Of a DNA stretch of 64,000 nt, positions 14,718-23,721 are shown one piece after another (the first letter of the stretch is position 1; the number at the start of each line of letters is the position of its first letter). The translations under genes and the position numbers were made by a program. The stretch is from NCBI RefSeq assembly GCF_002794255.1, contig NZ_PGGW01000066.1:124001-188000 (forward strand), in the 5' to 3' direction. The notes beneath the pieces are model-generated. The model did not search any database, had not been told where the DNA came from, and worked only from the letters and a program-made list of their open reading frames with translations. This DNA is from Streptomyces carminius (GTDB taxonomy: Bacteria; Actinomycetota; Actinomycetes; Streptomycetales; Streptomycetaceae).

Positions 14718-15623
14718 ATGGCCGCCGACCCTAGTGGCTCTTTGTCGATAAAACGCTACATCGAGCATCCCAAGGGGAGTCCGACGGTCCTGCGGCTGGT
14801 CATCGGGGCTCAGTTGCGGCGGCTGCGCAAGGAGTGCGGCATCGACCTCGAGGCGGCGGCCAAGGCGATCCGCGGCTCCACCGCGAAGGTCAGCCGTCTG
14901 GAGCGGGGCCAGGGCGCCTGCAAGGAACGCGACGTGGCGGACCTGCTCACGCTCTACGGGGTGCTGGACGAGGAGGAGCGGGCCGACTTCCTGGCGCTGA
15001 CCCGCCGCACCAGCACCCGCGGCTGGTGGCACCAGTACAGCGACGTCCTGCCGAACTGGTTCGACCGGCACATCGGCCTGGAGGAGGCCGCGCAGCTCAT
15101 CCGCACCTACGAGGTGCAGTTCGTGCCCGGTCTGCTGCAGACGGAGGAGTACGCCCGCACCGTGGTCCTCCTGGGACATCCCCGAGCCTCCGCCGAGGAG
15201 AACGAGCGCCGGGTCCGGCTGCGGATGGAGCGTCAGGAACTGCTCGGCCGGCCGGACGCGCCCAGGCTGTGGGCCGTCCTGGACGAGGGGGCGCTGCGCC
15301 GCCGGCTCGGCGGCCCCGGGGTGATGCGCGACCAGTTCCGCCATCTGGTCGAGATGGCCGGGCGGCCGAACGTCACCATCCAGGTGGCTCCGTTCAGCAT
15401 CAGTGACCTGGCCGCGGCGGGCGGGCCGGTGACCATCCTGCGCTTCCCCGAGCCCGATCTGCCCGACGTGGTCTACCTGGAGCAGCTGACCAGCGCCCTC
15501 TATCTGGACAAGGAGGAGGACGTCGACCACTACCTGTCCATCATGGACCGGCTGTGCGCGGCGGCCCAGACGCCCGCACGCAGCCTGGAGTTCCTGACGG
15601 AACTCCTCGACGAACTCGGCTGA
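14718..15623 (+). CDS. Scr1-type helix-turn-helix transcriptional regulator
   Basis: 301 residues from the ATG at 14718, with GGAG 7 bases before it. The N-terminal XRE helix-turn-helix spans about residues 25-80 (VIGAQLRRLRKECGIDLEAA, STAKVSRLERGQGA). The rest is the Scr1-associated domain (WWHQYSDVLPNWFDRHIGLE, YEVQFVPGLLQTEEYAR, LDEGALRRRLGGPGVMRDQ, VYLEQLTSALYLD). Such regulators pair with DUF397 proteins and often influence development and antibiotic production. Together with the two preceding genes it forms a complete trio. Confidence 0.93.
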   Translation: MAADPSGSLSIKRYIEHPKGSPTVLRLVIGAQLRRLRKECGIDLEAAAKAIRGSTAKVSRLERGQGACKERDVADLLTLYGVLDEEERADFLALTRRTSTRGWWHQYSDVLPNWFDRHIGLEEAAQLIRTYEVQFVPGLLQTEEYARTVVLLGHPRASAEENERRVRLRMERQELLGRPDAPRLWAVLDEGALRRRLGGPGVMRDQFRHLVEMAGRPNVTIQVAPFSISDLAAAGGPVTILRFPEPDLPDVVYLEQLTSALYLDKEEDVDHYLSIMDRLCAAAQTPARSLEFLTELLDELG

Positions 15624-15625
15624 CC

Positions 15626-15686
15626 GGCGGACGTGCGGGAGGCCGGGAACCGGTCCGACCGGTTCCCGGCCTCCCGCACGTCCGCC
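15626..15686. terminator. Bidirectional terminator with a 29-bp perfect stem
   Basis: 15626-15654 and 15658-15686 are perfect inverted repeats around a 3-base loop, between the convergent HTH and methyltransferase genes. The stem starts 2 bp after the HTH stop and ends 9 bp before the methyltransferase stop. The length is unusual. Confidence 0.85.
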
Positions 15687-15695
15687 CCGGGCGGC

Positions 15696-16511
15696 TCAGG
15701 GTCTGCGGCCGACGCCGCCGTACTCCTGCCACTCCCAGGTGGTCTGCTTCGGGCCGACGTCGGAGTCGGGCCGCCAGGTGGAGACCTCCACCAGACCGGG
15801 CTCGAGGACCTCCAGCCCTTCGAAGAACCCGTCCACCTCGCGCGGTTCCCGGACCCGGCCCCAGTTGCCGCCGGTGCTCTCCGCCATGAAGTCGGTCACG
15901 GCCCTGCGGGTTTCGGAATCCTCGCTGACCAACTGGCAGACCACCAGGAGACTGCCCGGTGCCAGCCGGCCGGCCACCCGCCGGACCAGGCCGGCCGGGT
16001 CGTCGGCGTCGGGGATGCAGTGCAGGACGGAGACGAACAGCGCGGCGACGGGCTGGTCGAAGTCGATCAGCCGGACGGTGTCGGGGTGGCCGAGGATGCC
16101 CTCGGTGTCCCGCATGTCCGCCTGTATGACGGTGGTGTTCTCGTTCTCCTCCAGCAGGGCGCGGCCGTGCGCGAGGACGATCGGGTCGTTGTCCACGTAG
16201 ACCACCCGGCAGCCCTTGTCCACCTGCTGTGCGACCTGGTGGACGTTGTCCTGGGTGGGCAGACCGGAACCGTGGTCGATGAACTGCCTTATCCCGTAGT
16301 CCCGGGCCAGAACCCGGACCACGCGCTGCAGGAACCGGCGGTTGTTGAGAGCCAGGGCCTGAGTGCTGGGAACGACCTTGAGGAGTTCGTCCACGGCCTC
16401 GCGGTCGACGGAGTAGTTGTTCTTGCCGCCCAGGATGTGGTCGTACATACGGGCGACACTGGGAACATTGACGTCGATCTTGTCGGGCAGCGGATCCCTG
16501 GCCTGATTCAT
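15696..16511 (-). CDS. DUF574-type SAM-dependent methyltransferase
   Basis: 271 residues from the ATG at 16509-16511; a GTG four codons upstream with GGAAGG before it is an alternative. The family is recognised by VNVPSVARMYDHILGGKNNY near the start. SAM-binding motifs are IRQFIDHGSGLPTQDNVHQV, VVYVDNDPIVLAHGRALL and VIQADMRD. Dozens of paralogues exist in Streptomyces genomes, commonly near HTH/DUF397 genes; their substrates are not established. The frame extends upstream into non-conserved Pro/Ser-rich sequence, which I exclude. Confidence 0.9.
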   Translation of the reverse strand: MNQARDPLPDKIDVNVPSVARMYDHILGGKNNYSVDREAVDELLKVVPSTQALALNNRRFLQRVVRVLARDYGIRQFIDHGSGLPTQDNVHQVAQQVDKGCRVVYVDNDPIVLAHGRALLEENENTTVIQADMRDTEGILGHPDTVRLIDFDQPVAALFVSVLHCIPDADDPAGLVRRVAGRLAPGSLLVVCQLVSEDSETRRAVTDFMAESTGGNWGRVREPREVDGFFEGLEVLEPGLVEVSTWRPDSDVGPKQTTWEWQEYGGVGRRP

Positions 16512-16800
16512 TCGGGCCTTCACAACCTTCCCGCCTGGAGGACGCGTTGAGGACTGGGCGGAGTTCGCCGGGTGGGGGCCCATGCTGCCAGTTCCGGCGC
16601 TCCTCCGCTGCGGAAAGCGAAACCAGGTGGGCACCAGGTGGTGGAAAGTGTCCGGAAAGCTCGGCCGGAGGGCAACTCCGGGTGGCCTCCGGCGAGTTCG
16701 GCGGTGAGGAACGCTGCGACGGCGGGCGGGCCCGCCGTGCGCGGCTCCCGGCCGGTGCTCCGCCCTACCCGCTCCACCGTGGCGGGGCGGGCGGTGCGGC

Positions 16801-17817
16801 TCAGGACGAGTCGCGTACGACGAGCGAGGTGGGCAGCACCACGTTGTGCCGGGCGCTGCCGGGCTTCTCGATCTCCTGCAGCAGCAGCTCGGTGATCGTC
16901 CTGCCGATCTTCTCGATGGGCTGCCGCACGCTGGTCAGGGGCGGATCGGTGTGCCGGGCGATGATCGAGTCGTCGAAACCGACCACCGCCACGTCGTCCG
17001 GCACCCGGCGGCCCTGTCTGCGCAGTTCGGCCAGGGCGCCCGCCGCCATCACGTCCGAGGCGGCGAAGACCGCGTCCAGGCGGGGACTGCGCTCCAGGAG
17101 GGCGCGCATGGCGGTCCGGCCACCCTGCTCGGTGAAGTCGGCGGGTGCCACCAGTTCGTCGCCGGCCCGGTGGCCGGCCTCCCGCAACGCGTCCCGCCAG
17201 CCCAGCAGCCGGCTGTCGCCGACGTCCATGTCCAGCGGACCGGCGATGGTCGCGATCCGGTTCCGGCCGCGCTCCAGCAGATGGCGCACCGCCTCGCAGG
17301 CGCCTCCCACGTTGTCCGAATGCACATGGTTCAGCGGCTCGTCGGGGGAGCGGCGGCCGGCCAGCACGGTCGGCAGGCCGAGCTTCTCCAGCAGGTCGGG
17401 CAGGGGGTCGTCACGGTGCACCGAGACCAGGAGCACACCGTCCACCCGGCGGGCGGTGAGGAAGCGGGTGAGCTGGTCCTTCTCCCGCTGGTCGCGCACC
17501 AGGGTGAGCAGCAGCTGGAGCTGGGTGCCCACCAGGCCGTTGCTGACCCCGCGGATCACGGCGGAGAAGTAGGGCTCGGAGCCCAGCCGGCTCTCCGACT
17601 CCGGGATGACCAGGGCGATGGAGTCGGTCCGGCTGGTGACCAGCGAACGGGCGACGGAGTTGGGCACATAGCCGAGTTCGGTGATCGCGGCCTGTACCGC
17701 GGCCCTGGCCTCGTCGCTGACCAGGGGAGAGCCGTTGAGAACGCGGGAGACGGTGGTGCGTCCCACGCCGGCCCGCGCCGCCACGGTCTTGATGGTCGGC
17801 CGCTGGGTGACCCCCAT
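16801..17817 (-). CDS. cebR: LacI-family cellobiose/cellotriose repressor CebR
   Basis: 338 residues. The N-terminal LacI helix-turn-helix is TIKTVAARAGVGRTTVSRVL with hinge ITELGYVPNSVARSLVTSRT. A periplasmic-binding-protein-like ligand domain follows (SIALVIPESESRLGSEPYFS, AVVGFDDSIIARHTDPPLTS). It is divergent from the cebEFG-bglC operon, whose leader carries two CebR-type boxes, the arrangement known from S. griseus and S. scabies. In those species CebR represses cellulolytic genes and is released by cellobiose or cellotriose. Perfect boxes at 12318 and 50174 mark further likely targets in this window. Confidence 0.93.
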   Translation of the reverse strand: MGVTQRPTIKTVAARAGVGRTTVSRVLNGSPLVSDEARAAVQAAITELGYVPNSVARSLVTSRTDSIALVIPESESRLGSEPYFSAVIRGVSNGLVGTQLQLLLTLVRDQREKDQLTRFLTARRVDGVLLVSVHRDDPLPDLLEKLGLPTVLAGRRSPDEPLNHVHSDNVGGACEAVRHLLERGRNRIATIAGPLDMDVGDSRLLGWRDALREAGHRAGDELVAPADFTEQGGRTAMRALLERSPRLDAVFAASDVMAAGALAELRRQGRRVPDDVAVVGFDDSIIARHTDPPLTSVRQPIEKIGRTITELLLQEIEKPGSARHNVVLPTSLVVRDSS

Positions 17818-17951
17818 GGCTTATCCCCGCCTCCTCGATCTGTCGCCCCGTGCACGGCGCTCACCAGCGCATTGTGCCAGAGGCGCCATTGCGGGCCTGT
17901 TGCGCGCGAGAGCCCCTGGTGACGTTCCGGCAACGGAATCGACTTCACTTA

Positions 17952-17980
17952 TTGACATCGGTCTCACGGGAGGCGAGTCT
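17952..17980 (+). promoter_or_regulatory. Candidate promoter of the ceb operon
   Basis: TTGACA (17952-17957) with a 17-bp spacer to GAGTCT (17975-17980). Transcription would begin about 17987, just before the two CebR boxes, so a bound repressor would block elongation or promoter escape. The -10 match is weak. Confidence 0.5.
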
Positions 17981-17992
17981 TCCACAACCCGA

Positions 17993-18006
17993 TGGGAGCG
18001 ATCCCA
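17993..18006 (+). promoter_or_regulatory. CebR operator 1 of cebE
   Basis: TGGGAGCGATCCCA matches the CebR consensus at 13 of 14 positions (A for C in the centre). Confidence 0.88.
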
Positions 18007-18014
18007 CCGCCGAG

Positions 18015-18028
18015 TGGGAACGATTCCA
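18015..18028 (+). promoter_or_regulatory. CebR operator 2 of cebE
   Basis: TGGGAACGATTCCA is a variant dyad with its centre exactly 22 bp (two helical turns) from operator 1, which allows two dimers to bind one DNA face. Confidence 0.75.
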
Positions 18029-18105
18029 CTCCCGTCACTGTGTTCCGGTGCGCCCTGATGAGTCCGGAGCGCGGTGTCCGGACATCGTCGCTAGAAGGAG
18101 ACGCC

Positions 18106-19407
18106 ATGGGCAGAGCCCACAAGCTGTTCGGTACAAGAGTCGTAGCCGTCGCGTCGGCTGCCGCCCTCACGCTCGTGGCGGGCTGTTCGAGCGGCGACGA
18201 CAGCGGCAGCGGAAAGACCGAGGACGGCAAGACCGTCATCACCATGGGCCTGTTCGGTGTCATGGGTATCAAGGAGACCGGCCTCCTCGACAAGTACATG
18301 GAGGAGAACCCGGACATCGTCATCAAGGAAGAGATCGCCGGTGACGAGCAGACCTACTACACGGCGCTGCAGACCCGGCTGGCCGCCGGCAGCGGTCTGA
18401 AGGACATCCAGGGCATCGAGATCGGCCGGGCCAAGGAGCTCGCCGACACCCGTGCCGACAAGTTCGCCGACCTCGCGGACCTGTCGGGCACCGACCACTT
18501 CCTGCCCTGGAAGCAGAGCCAGGTCACCACCGGCGAGGGCAGGGTCATCGGCCTGGGCACGGACATCGGTCCGATGGCGGTGTGCTACCGCAAGGACATG
18601 TTCGAGCAGGCGGGCCTGCCCAGCGACCGCGAGGAGGTCGCCAAGCTCTGGGACGGCGACTGGTCGAAGTACGTCGAGGTCGGTAAGGACTTCGAGAAGA
18701 ACTTCAAGGGCGACGCCGCCTTCCTGGACAGCGCCAGCGGCCTGTTCAACGCCATGATCTACGGCAGCTCGGAGCAGTTCTACAACAAGGACGGCGAGCT
18801 GATCTACCAGGACAACCCGGTCGTCAAGGACGCCTGGGAGCTGTCCACCGCGGCGGCCCAGGACGGCCTGACGGCCAAGCTGCGCCAGTTCCAGCCCGGC
18901 TGGGACCCCGGTCTGTCCAACAGCAGCTTCGCCACCACCGTCTGCCCGGCGTGGATGCTCGCCCACATCAGCGAGAAGGCCGGCGACGCCAACAAGGGCA
19001 AGTGGGACGTCGCCAAGGCTCCCAAGGGCGCCAACTGGGGCGGCTCCTTCCTGGGCGTCATGGAGAACAGCAAGGTGAAGGAAGAGGCCAAGAAGCTGGT
19101 GGCCTGGCTGACCGCACCGGAGCAGCAGGAGCACATCTTCAAGGAGATCGGCAACTTCCCCTCCTCCGCGAAGGCCCTGGAGTCCCCGGCGGTGACCGAG
19201 GCGAAGTCCGAGTACTTCAACAACGCCCCGATCGGGCAGATCTTCGGCGCCGCGGCCAAGGACATCCCCGACGAGCAGGTGCTCGGCCCGAAGGACGGCA
19301 CCATCAAGGACACCTTCTCCCAGGGCCTCCAGCTCGTAGAGCAGGGCAAGAGCCCGGAGGAGGCGTGGAAGACCACCGACGAGCGCATCAAGAAGGCCGT
19401 CGACTGA
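18106..19407 (+). CDS. cebE: Cellobiose ABC transporter substrate-binding lipoprotein CebE
   Basis: 433 residues from the ATG at 18106 with AGAAGGAG 5 bases upstream. The lipobox LVAGC puts the acylated Cys near residue 26. The mature part is a family 1 sugar-binding protein (TVITMGLFGVMGIKETGLLD, QGIEIGRAKELADTRADKFA, GTDIGPMAVCYRKDMFEQAG, W-rich GANWGGSFLGVMENS). It captures cellobiose and cellotriose outside the membrane and hands them to CebFG. It is the first gene of the operon, followed by a hairpin at 19431-19466 before cebF. The ATPase MsiK is encoded elsewhere in Streptomyces and is absent here. Confidence 0.93.
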   Translation: MGRAHKLFGTRVVAVASAAALTLVAGCSSGDDSGSGKTEDGKTVITMGLFGVMGIKETGLLDKYMEENPDIVIKEEIAGDEQTYYTALQTRLAAGSGLKDIQGIEIGRAKELADTRADKFADLADLSGTDHFLPWKQSQVTTGEGRVIGLGTDIGPMAVCYRKDMFEQAGLPSDREEVAKLWDGDWSKYVEVGKDFEKNFKGDAAFLDSASGLFNAMIYGSSEQFYNKDGELIYQDNPVVKDAWELSTAAAQDGLTAKLRQFQPGWDPGLSNSSFATTVCPAWMLAHISEKAGDANKGKWDVAKAPKGANWGGSFLGVMENSKVKEEAKKLVAWLTAPEQQEHIFKEIGNFPSSAKALESPAVTEAKSEYFNNAPIGQIFGAAAKDIPDEQVLGPKDGTIKDTFSQGLQLVEQGKSPEEAWKTTDERIKKAVD

Positions 19408-19430
19408 TCCGCTCCACCCGTCCCTGAGGT

Positions 19431-19466
19431 CCCCGGTGGCACCGCCTCCCCGCGCGGCCACCGGGG
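19431..19466 (+). terminator. cebE-cebF intercistronic hairpin
   Basis: A 10-bp perfect stem (19431-19440 with 19457-19466) and 16-base loop follow the cebE stop. Such structures commonly keep binding-protein mRNA more abundant than permease mRNA. Confidence 0.55.
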
Positions 19467-19516
19467 GCCTCGTCCCCACCGTCTCCACCACGCACTTTCC
19501 AGGAAGGAAGCCCTCC

Positions 19517-20533
19517 GTGGCCACCTCCACCTCGGCTCCCGGCGTCGACGGGCCGCAGAGCGGGCCGGCCGGCCCCACGAAGGAGAGCCCCGACGACCGG
19601 AACGGGGCGCGCCCCCGGCAGGCGTGGCGCACTCTTCTCCACCGTTTCGACATCAGGGCGGCGCCCTACGCGTTCGTCGCCCCCTTCTTCGTCGTCTTCG
19701 GCGCCTTCAGCCTCTACCCGCTGGTCTACACGGCGTGGATCTCCCTCCACGACGTGGAGCTGGCGACCATGGACGTCATGGACTGGGAGGGCTTCGGGAA
19801 CTACACGGAGCTCTGGCAGGACGAACGCTTCTGGAACGCGCTGGCGAACACCTTCACCATCGGCGTGCTCTCCACCGTTCCCCAGCTGCTGATGGCTCTC
19901 GGCCTGGCGCACCTGCTGAACTACAAGCTGAAGGGCTCGGCCTTCTTCCGGGTCGCCGCCCTGACGCCCTACGCGACCTCGATCGCCGCCGCCGCGCTGG
20001 TGTTCACCATGCTCTTCGAGCGCGACTTCGGAATGATCAACTGGTTCCTGAGCCTGTTCGGGGTCGACAACGTCGACTGGGAGAACAGCAAGTGGCCCGC
20101 CCAGTTCGCGATCTCCACCATCGTGATCTGGCGGTGGACCGGCTACAACGCCCTGCTGTACCTGGCCGCGATGCAGGCCATCCCCCAGGACCGGTACGAG
20201 GCGGCGGCCATCGACGGCGCGTCGCGCTGGCAGCAGTTCACCAAGGTCACCATCCCCGGCATCCGCTCCACGATCGTCTTCACCATCGTGCTGTCCACCA
20301 TCGGCGCCACCCAGCTCTTCGGCGAGCCGCTGATCTTCGGCCAGGGCCCGAACGGTGTCAGCGGCGGGGCGGACAACCAGTACCAGACGCTCGGCCTGCT
20401 GCTGTACGAGGAGGGCTGGAAGAACTACGAGATGGGGCGGGCCGCCACGGTCGCCTGGGCGATGTTCCTCCTGCTCATCCTCGTCTTCGTCCTGCAGCGC
20501 GTCGTCAAGCGCGTCAAGTCCCGCACGTCCTGA
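19517..20533 (+). CDS. cebF: Cellobiose ABC transporter permease CebF
   Basis: 338 residues from the GTG at 19517 with AGGAAGGA before it. After a hydrophilic N-terminal 45 residues come about six membrane segments (YAFVAPFFVVFGAFSLYPLV onward). The cytoplasmic EAA loop reads YEAAAIDGASRWQQFTKVTI, the ATPase contact site of MalF-like permeases. It forms the channel with CebG; the stop is 18 bp before the cebG start. Confidence 0.93.
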   Translation: MATSTSAPGVDGPQSGPAGPTKESPDDRNGARPRQAWRTLLHRFDIRAAPYAFVAPFFVVFGAFSLYPLVYTAWISLHDVELATMDVMDWEGFGNYTELWQDERFWNALANTFTIGVLSTVPQLLMALGLAHLLNYKLKGSAFFRVAALTPYATSIAAAALVFTMLFERDFGMINWFLSLFGVDNVDWENSKWPAQFAISTIVIWRWTGYNALLYLAAMQAIPQDRYEAAAIDGASRWQQFTKVTIPGIRSTIVFTIVLSTIGATQLFGEPLIFGQGPNGVSGGADNQYQTLGLLLYEEGWKNYEMGRAATVAWAMFLLLILVFVLQRVVKRVKSRTS

Positions 20534-20551
20534 CCAGGGAGCGGTAATCCC

Positions 20552-21478
20552 ATGACCACCGACACCGCCCGCCCCCGGGCGGACGTACCCGAGCCGATCG
20601 CGGACACCGTTTCGCCCACGAGCCGCCGGCTCCGCATGTCCCTGCGCCCGAAGGCCGGACAGCAGCAGAAGGCCGGGCCCGTGGCCTACATCCTGCTCGG
20701 GCTGGCCGCGCTGTTCTCCCTGTTCCCGCTGTACTGGACGATGGTGGCGGCCTCCACGGACAACACCCGGGTCTCCCAGACCCCGCCGCCGTTCCTCCCC
20801 GGCCCCAACCTGTTCAAGAACCTCTCGGCCGCCTGGCAGGACGCGGCGATGGGCACGGCGCTGGTCAACAGCTTCATCGTCGCCACCACGATCGCCCTGT
20901 CCACCGTCCTGTTCGCCACCCTGGCCGGCTTCGCCTTCGCCAAGCTGCGCTTCCGCGGCCGCAACATCCTGCTGATGCTGGTCATCGGCACGATGCTGGT
21001 GCCGCCGCAGCTGAGCGTCGTACCGCTGTTCATGATGATGACCGAGCTGGGCTGGGGCCAGAAGCTGCCCGCCGTCATCTTCCCCACCCTGGTCAGCGCC
21101 GTCGGCGTGTTCTTCATGCGGCAGTACCTGCTGGAGGCGCTGCCCGACGAGCTCATCGAGGCCGGCCGGGTGGACGGGGCGCACAGCCTGCGGATCTTCT
21201 GGAGCGTCGTCCTGCCGGTCGCCCGCCCCGCGATGGCGGTGATCTTCATGATCACCTTCGTGCACGCCTGGAACGACTTCTTCTGGCCCTTCATCGTGCT
21301 CGACATGACCAACCCCACGATTCCGGTGGCCCTGACCCAGCTCAGCGCGGGATACGTGCGCGACCAGTCGCTCATCATGGCCGGCGCCCTGCTGGGCACC
21401 CTGCCGCTGCTGGTGATGTTCATCGCCTTCGGCAAGCAGATCGTCGGCGGCATCATGCAGGGCGCGGTCAAGGGCTGA
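20552..21478 (+). CDS. cebG: Cellobiose ABC transporter permease CebG
   Basis: 308 residues. A soluble 40-residue start is followed by six membrane segments (VAYILLGLAALFSLFPLYWT and others). The EAA loop is LIEAGRVDGAHSLRIFWSVV. It is the MalG-type partner of CebF. It is followed by a 12-bp-stem hairpin and then bglC, the usual gene order. Confidence 0.93.
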   Translation: MTTDTARPRADVPEPIADTVSPTSRRLRMSLRPKAGQQQKAGPVAYILLGLAALFSLFPLYWTMVAASTDNTRVSQTPPPFLPGPNLFKNLSAAWQDAAMGTALVNSFIVATTIALSTVLFATLAGFAFAKLRFRGRNILLMLVIGTMLVPPQLSVVPLFMMMTELGWGQKLPAVIFPTLVSAVGVFFMRQYLLEALPDELIEAGRVDGAHSLRIFWSVVLPVARPAMAVIFMITFVHAWNDFFWPFIVLDMTNPTIPVALTQLSAGYVRDQSLIMAGALLGTLPLLVMFIAFGKQIVGGIMQGAVKG

Positions 21479-21483
21479 CGCCC

Positions 21484-21510
21484 CCGGCCCGGCGCACCGC
21501 GCCGGGCCGG
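21484..21510 (+). terminator. cebG-bglC intercistronic hairpin
   Basis: A 12-bp perfect GC stem (21484-21495 with 21499-21510) and 3-base loop directly after the cebG stop; it probably reduces or tunes read-through into bglC. Confidence 0.55.
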
Positions 21511-21577
21511 CCCTTCCCGCACCCCTCTCTCCACTTCTCTTGCAAACCCCCTTACACGATTCGAAGGAAGGACCTTC

Positions 21578-23038
21578 GTGGCCATTTCCTCCCACACCGC
21601 CGAGCCCGCCGCGCAGGCCCAGGGCGTCCGGGTGTTCCCACCGGACTTCGTCTGGGGCACCGCGACCGCCGCCTACCAGATCGAGGGCGCCGCGAACGAG
21701 GACGGCCGCACTCCCTCCATCTGGGACACCTACTCCCGTACCCCGGGGAAGGTGCGCAACGGGGACACCGGCGACATCGCCTGTGACCACTACCACCTCT
21801 GGCGTGACGACCTCGCGATCATGTCCGAGCTCGGTGTGGGCGCGTACCGCTTCTCCGTCTCCTGGCCGCGCGTCCAGCCCGGCGGCAGCGGACCCGCCTC
21901 CGCCAAGGGCCTGGACTTCTACAGCCGCCTGGTGGACGGACTGCTGGAGCGGGGCATCCGGCCCGTGGCCACCCTCTACCACTGGGACCTGCCCCAGGAG
22001 CTGGAGGACGCCGGGGGCTGGCCGGAGCGCGCCACCGCCGAGCGGTTCGCGGAGTACGCCTCCCTCGTCGCCGGCGCGCTCGGCGACCGCGTCAAGACCT
22101 GGACGACGCTCAACGAGCCGTGGTGCTCGGCCTTCCTCGGCTACAGCTCCGGCGTCCACGCCCCCGGCCGCACCGACCAGGCCGCCGCGCTGCGCGCCGT
22201 CCACCACCTCAACCTGGCCCACGGCCTGGGCACCCAGGCACTGCGTGCCGTGCTGCCCGCCGACGCCCAGACCTCCGTCACGCTCAACCTGCACCACGTG
22301 CGGTCCCTGACCGACAACCCCGAGGACCTCGACGCGGCACGCCGCATCGACGGCGTGGCCAACCGGGTCTTCACCGGCCCCATGCTGCGCGGGGAGTACC
22401 CCGAGGACGTCCTGCGCGACACCGCGCACCTGACGGACTGGTCGTTCGTGCGCGAGGGCGACACCGAGGCGATCCACCAGCCGATCGACTTCCTGGGCGT
22501 CAACTACTACAGCCCCACCCTCGTCTCCGCCGCCTCCGGCCCCGGTTCCCACGGCGACGACGGCCACGGGGTGAGCGAGCACAGCCCCTGGCCGGGCGCC
22601 GACGACGTGGCCTTCCACAGCACGCCCGGCCCCCGCACGGCCATGGGCTGGACGGTGGACCCCGACGGCATGTACGAGCTGTTGTGCCGGGTGCGCGACG
22701 ACTTCCCCGGGACACCGGTGATGATCACCGAGAACGGCGCGGCGTTCGACGACTACGTCAACCCCGAGGGCCGGGTCGTCGACCCGGAGCGCATCTCCTA
22801 CCTGCACGGCCACCTGTCGGCGGTGCACCGGGCCGTCCAGGACGGCGCGGACGTGCGCGGCTACTTCCTGTGGTCCCTGCTGGACAACTTCGAGTGGGGC
22901 TACGGCTACAGCAAGCGGTTCGGCGCGGTGTACGTCGACTACGCCACCCGCCGGCGCATCCCCAAGGAGAGCGCCCGCTGGTACGCCGGGGTGGTCCGCG
23001 ACAACGCGGTGCCGCCGGCCCCCGGTACCGAGGGCTGA
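21578..23038 (+). CDS. bglC: GH1 beta-glucosidase BglC
   Basis: 486 residues from the GTG at 21578 with GAAGGAAGGA before it. The GH1 signature FVWGTATAAYQIEGA is near the N-terminus. Acid/base E180 is in TTLNEPW and nucleophile E385 in ITENGA. YGYSKRFGAVYVDY is a conserved C-terminal segment. With no signal peptide it is cytoplasmic and cleaves imported cellobiose to glucose. In S. griseus and S. scabies this gene closes the ceb operon, as here. A perfect 15-bp terminator stem follows 19 bp after the stop. Confidence 0.95.
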   Translation: MAISSHTAEPAAQAQGVRVFPPDFVWGTATAAYQIEGAANEDGRTPSIWDTYSRTPGKVRNGDTGDIACDHYHLWRDDLAIMSELGVGAYRFSVSWPRVQPGGSGPASAKGLDFYSRLVDGLLERGIRPVATLYHWDLPQELEDAGGWPERATAERFAEYASLVAGALGDRVKTWTTLNEPWCSAFLGYSSGVHAPGRTDQAAALRAVHHLNLAHGLGTQALRAVLPADAQTSVTLNLHHVRSLTDNPEDLDAARRIDGVANRVFTGPMLRGEYPEDVLRDTAHLTDWSFVREGDTEAIHQPIDFLGVNYYSPTLVSAASGPGSHGDDGHGVSEHSPWPGADDVAFHSTPGPRTAMGWTVDPDGMYELLCRVRDDFPGTPVMITENGAAFDDYVNPEGRVVDPERISYLHGHLSAVHRAVQDGADVRGYFLWSLLDNFEWGYGYSKRFGAVYVDYATRRRIPKESARWYAGVVRDNAVPPAPGTEG

Positions 23039-23056
23039 GCGGGACCGCTGCCACGC

Positions 23057-23090
23057 GGAGAAAGGCCCCGGTCAGCCGGGGCCTTTCTCC
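23057..23090. terminator. Bidirectional terminator after bglC
   Basis: Perfect 15-bp stem (23057-23071 with 23076-23090) with a TCAG loop and a C/T-rich right arm. The loop contains the stop codon of the convergent hypothetical gene. Confidence 0.88.
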
Positions 23091-23629
23091 GGAACCGGCT
23101 CCGGAGCCGTCGCCGAGGGCCGGGGTGACGGGGAGACGGCCCAGGAGGGAAGGGGGACCGGCGGTTCGCAGCGTCCCTCGCGGACCCGCACGCGGCTCCG
23201 GTCGTCGAAGGGTCCCTCCCGCGGAGGGTCCGGCGGCCGGATCCGGAGGCAGAGGACGTCGTCGGACTCGGCCACGCCGTCCGCGCGGATGTCGTAGAGG
23301 CCGTGCCGGCTGCTGTACCGCTTGACGTGGACCCCGCCGGAGGGGGTCCGAGCGCCCCTGCGCGCCACGATCGCGTCCCTGACCGCCGCCTCGGCCGCGC
23401 GGTCGGGGACATCGGGGCCGGGGAGGAGGTGCGGATACGCCTCCAGGGCGGAGGCCGCGGCGTGGACGGCGTCCTCCAGCTCGTCGTCGTCCCAGGTCGC
23501 CCTGTCGTACCACACGCTCAGAACGACGATCCCGGCGACGGCCGCCAGCCCCGCGGCCGTCAGGACCGCGGGCCGGCGGAGGACCCGGGGCAGGTCCCAC
23601 CGCCCTTCGCGCCGCTGTTCACCCTCCAC
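23072..23629 (-). CDS. Hypothetical single-pass membrane protein
   Basis: 185 residues from a GTG at 23627-23629; the ribosome binding site is weak. After a basic start (QRREGRWDLPRVLRRP) one membrane segment spans about residues 20-42 (AVLTAAGLAAVAGIVVLSVW). The external part holds HAAASALEAYPHLLPG and VKRYSSRHGLYDIRADG and ends in a Pro/Ser-rich tail. I do not recognise a family. The stop lies inside the terminator loop, so the gene ends flush with the bglC terminator. Confidence 0.65.
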   Translation of the reverse strand: MEGEQRREGRWDLPRVLRRPAVLTAAGLAAVAGIVVLSVWYDRATWDDDELEDAVHAAASALEAYPHLLPGPDVPDRAAEAAVRDAIVARRGARTPSGGVHVKRYSSRHGLYDIRADGVAESDDVLCLRIRPPDPPREGPFDDRSRVRVREGRCEPPVPLPSWAVSPSPRPSATAPEPVPEKGPG

Positions 23630-23721
23630 GGCCGCACCCTACGGCCGGGCGCCCGGCGCCCGTCAGGCGCGGCGGCCGAACGGCGGGCCAACACCTCGCG
23701 AACACCGTCCCGCGGTGCCCG

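Noticed and set aside
19388..22828. An 1146-codon minus-strand open frame opposite the ceb operon
   Set aside because: Antisense shadow of cebF, cebG and bglC, which have clear domains, starts and ribosome binding sites.
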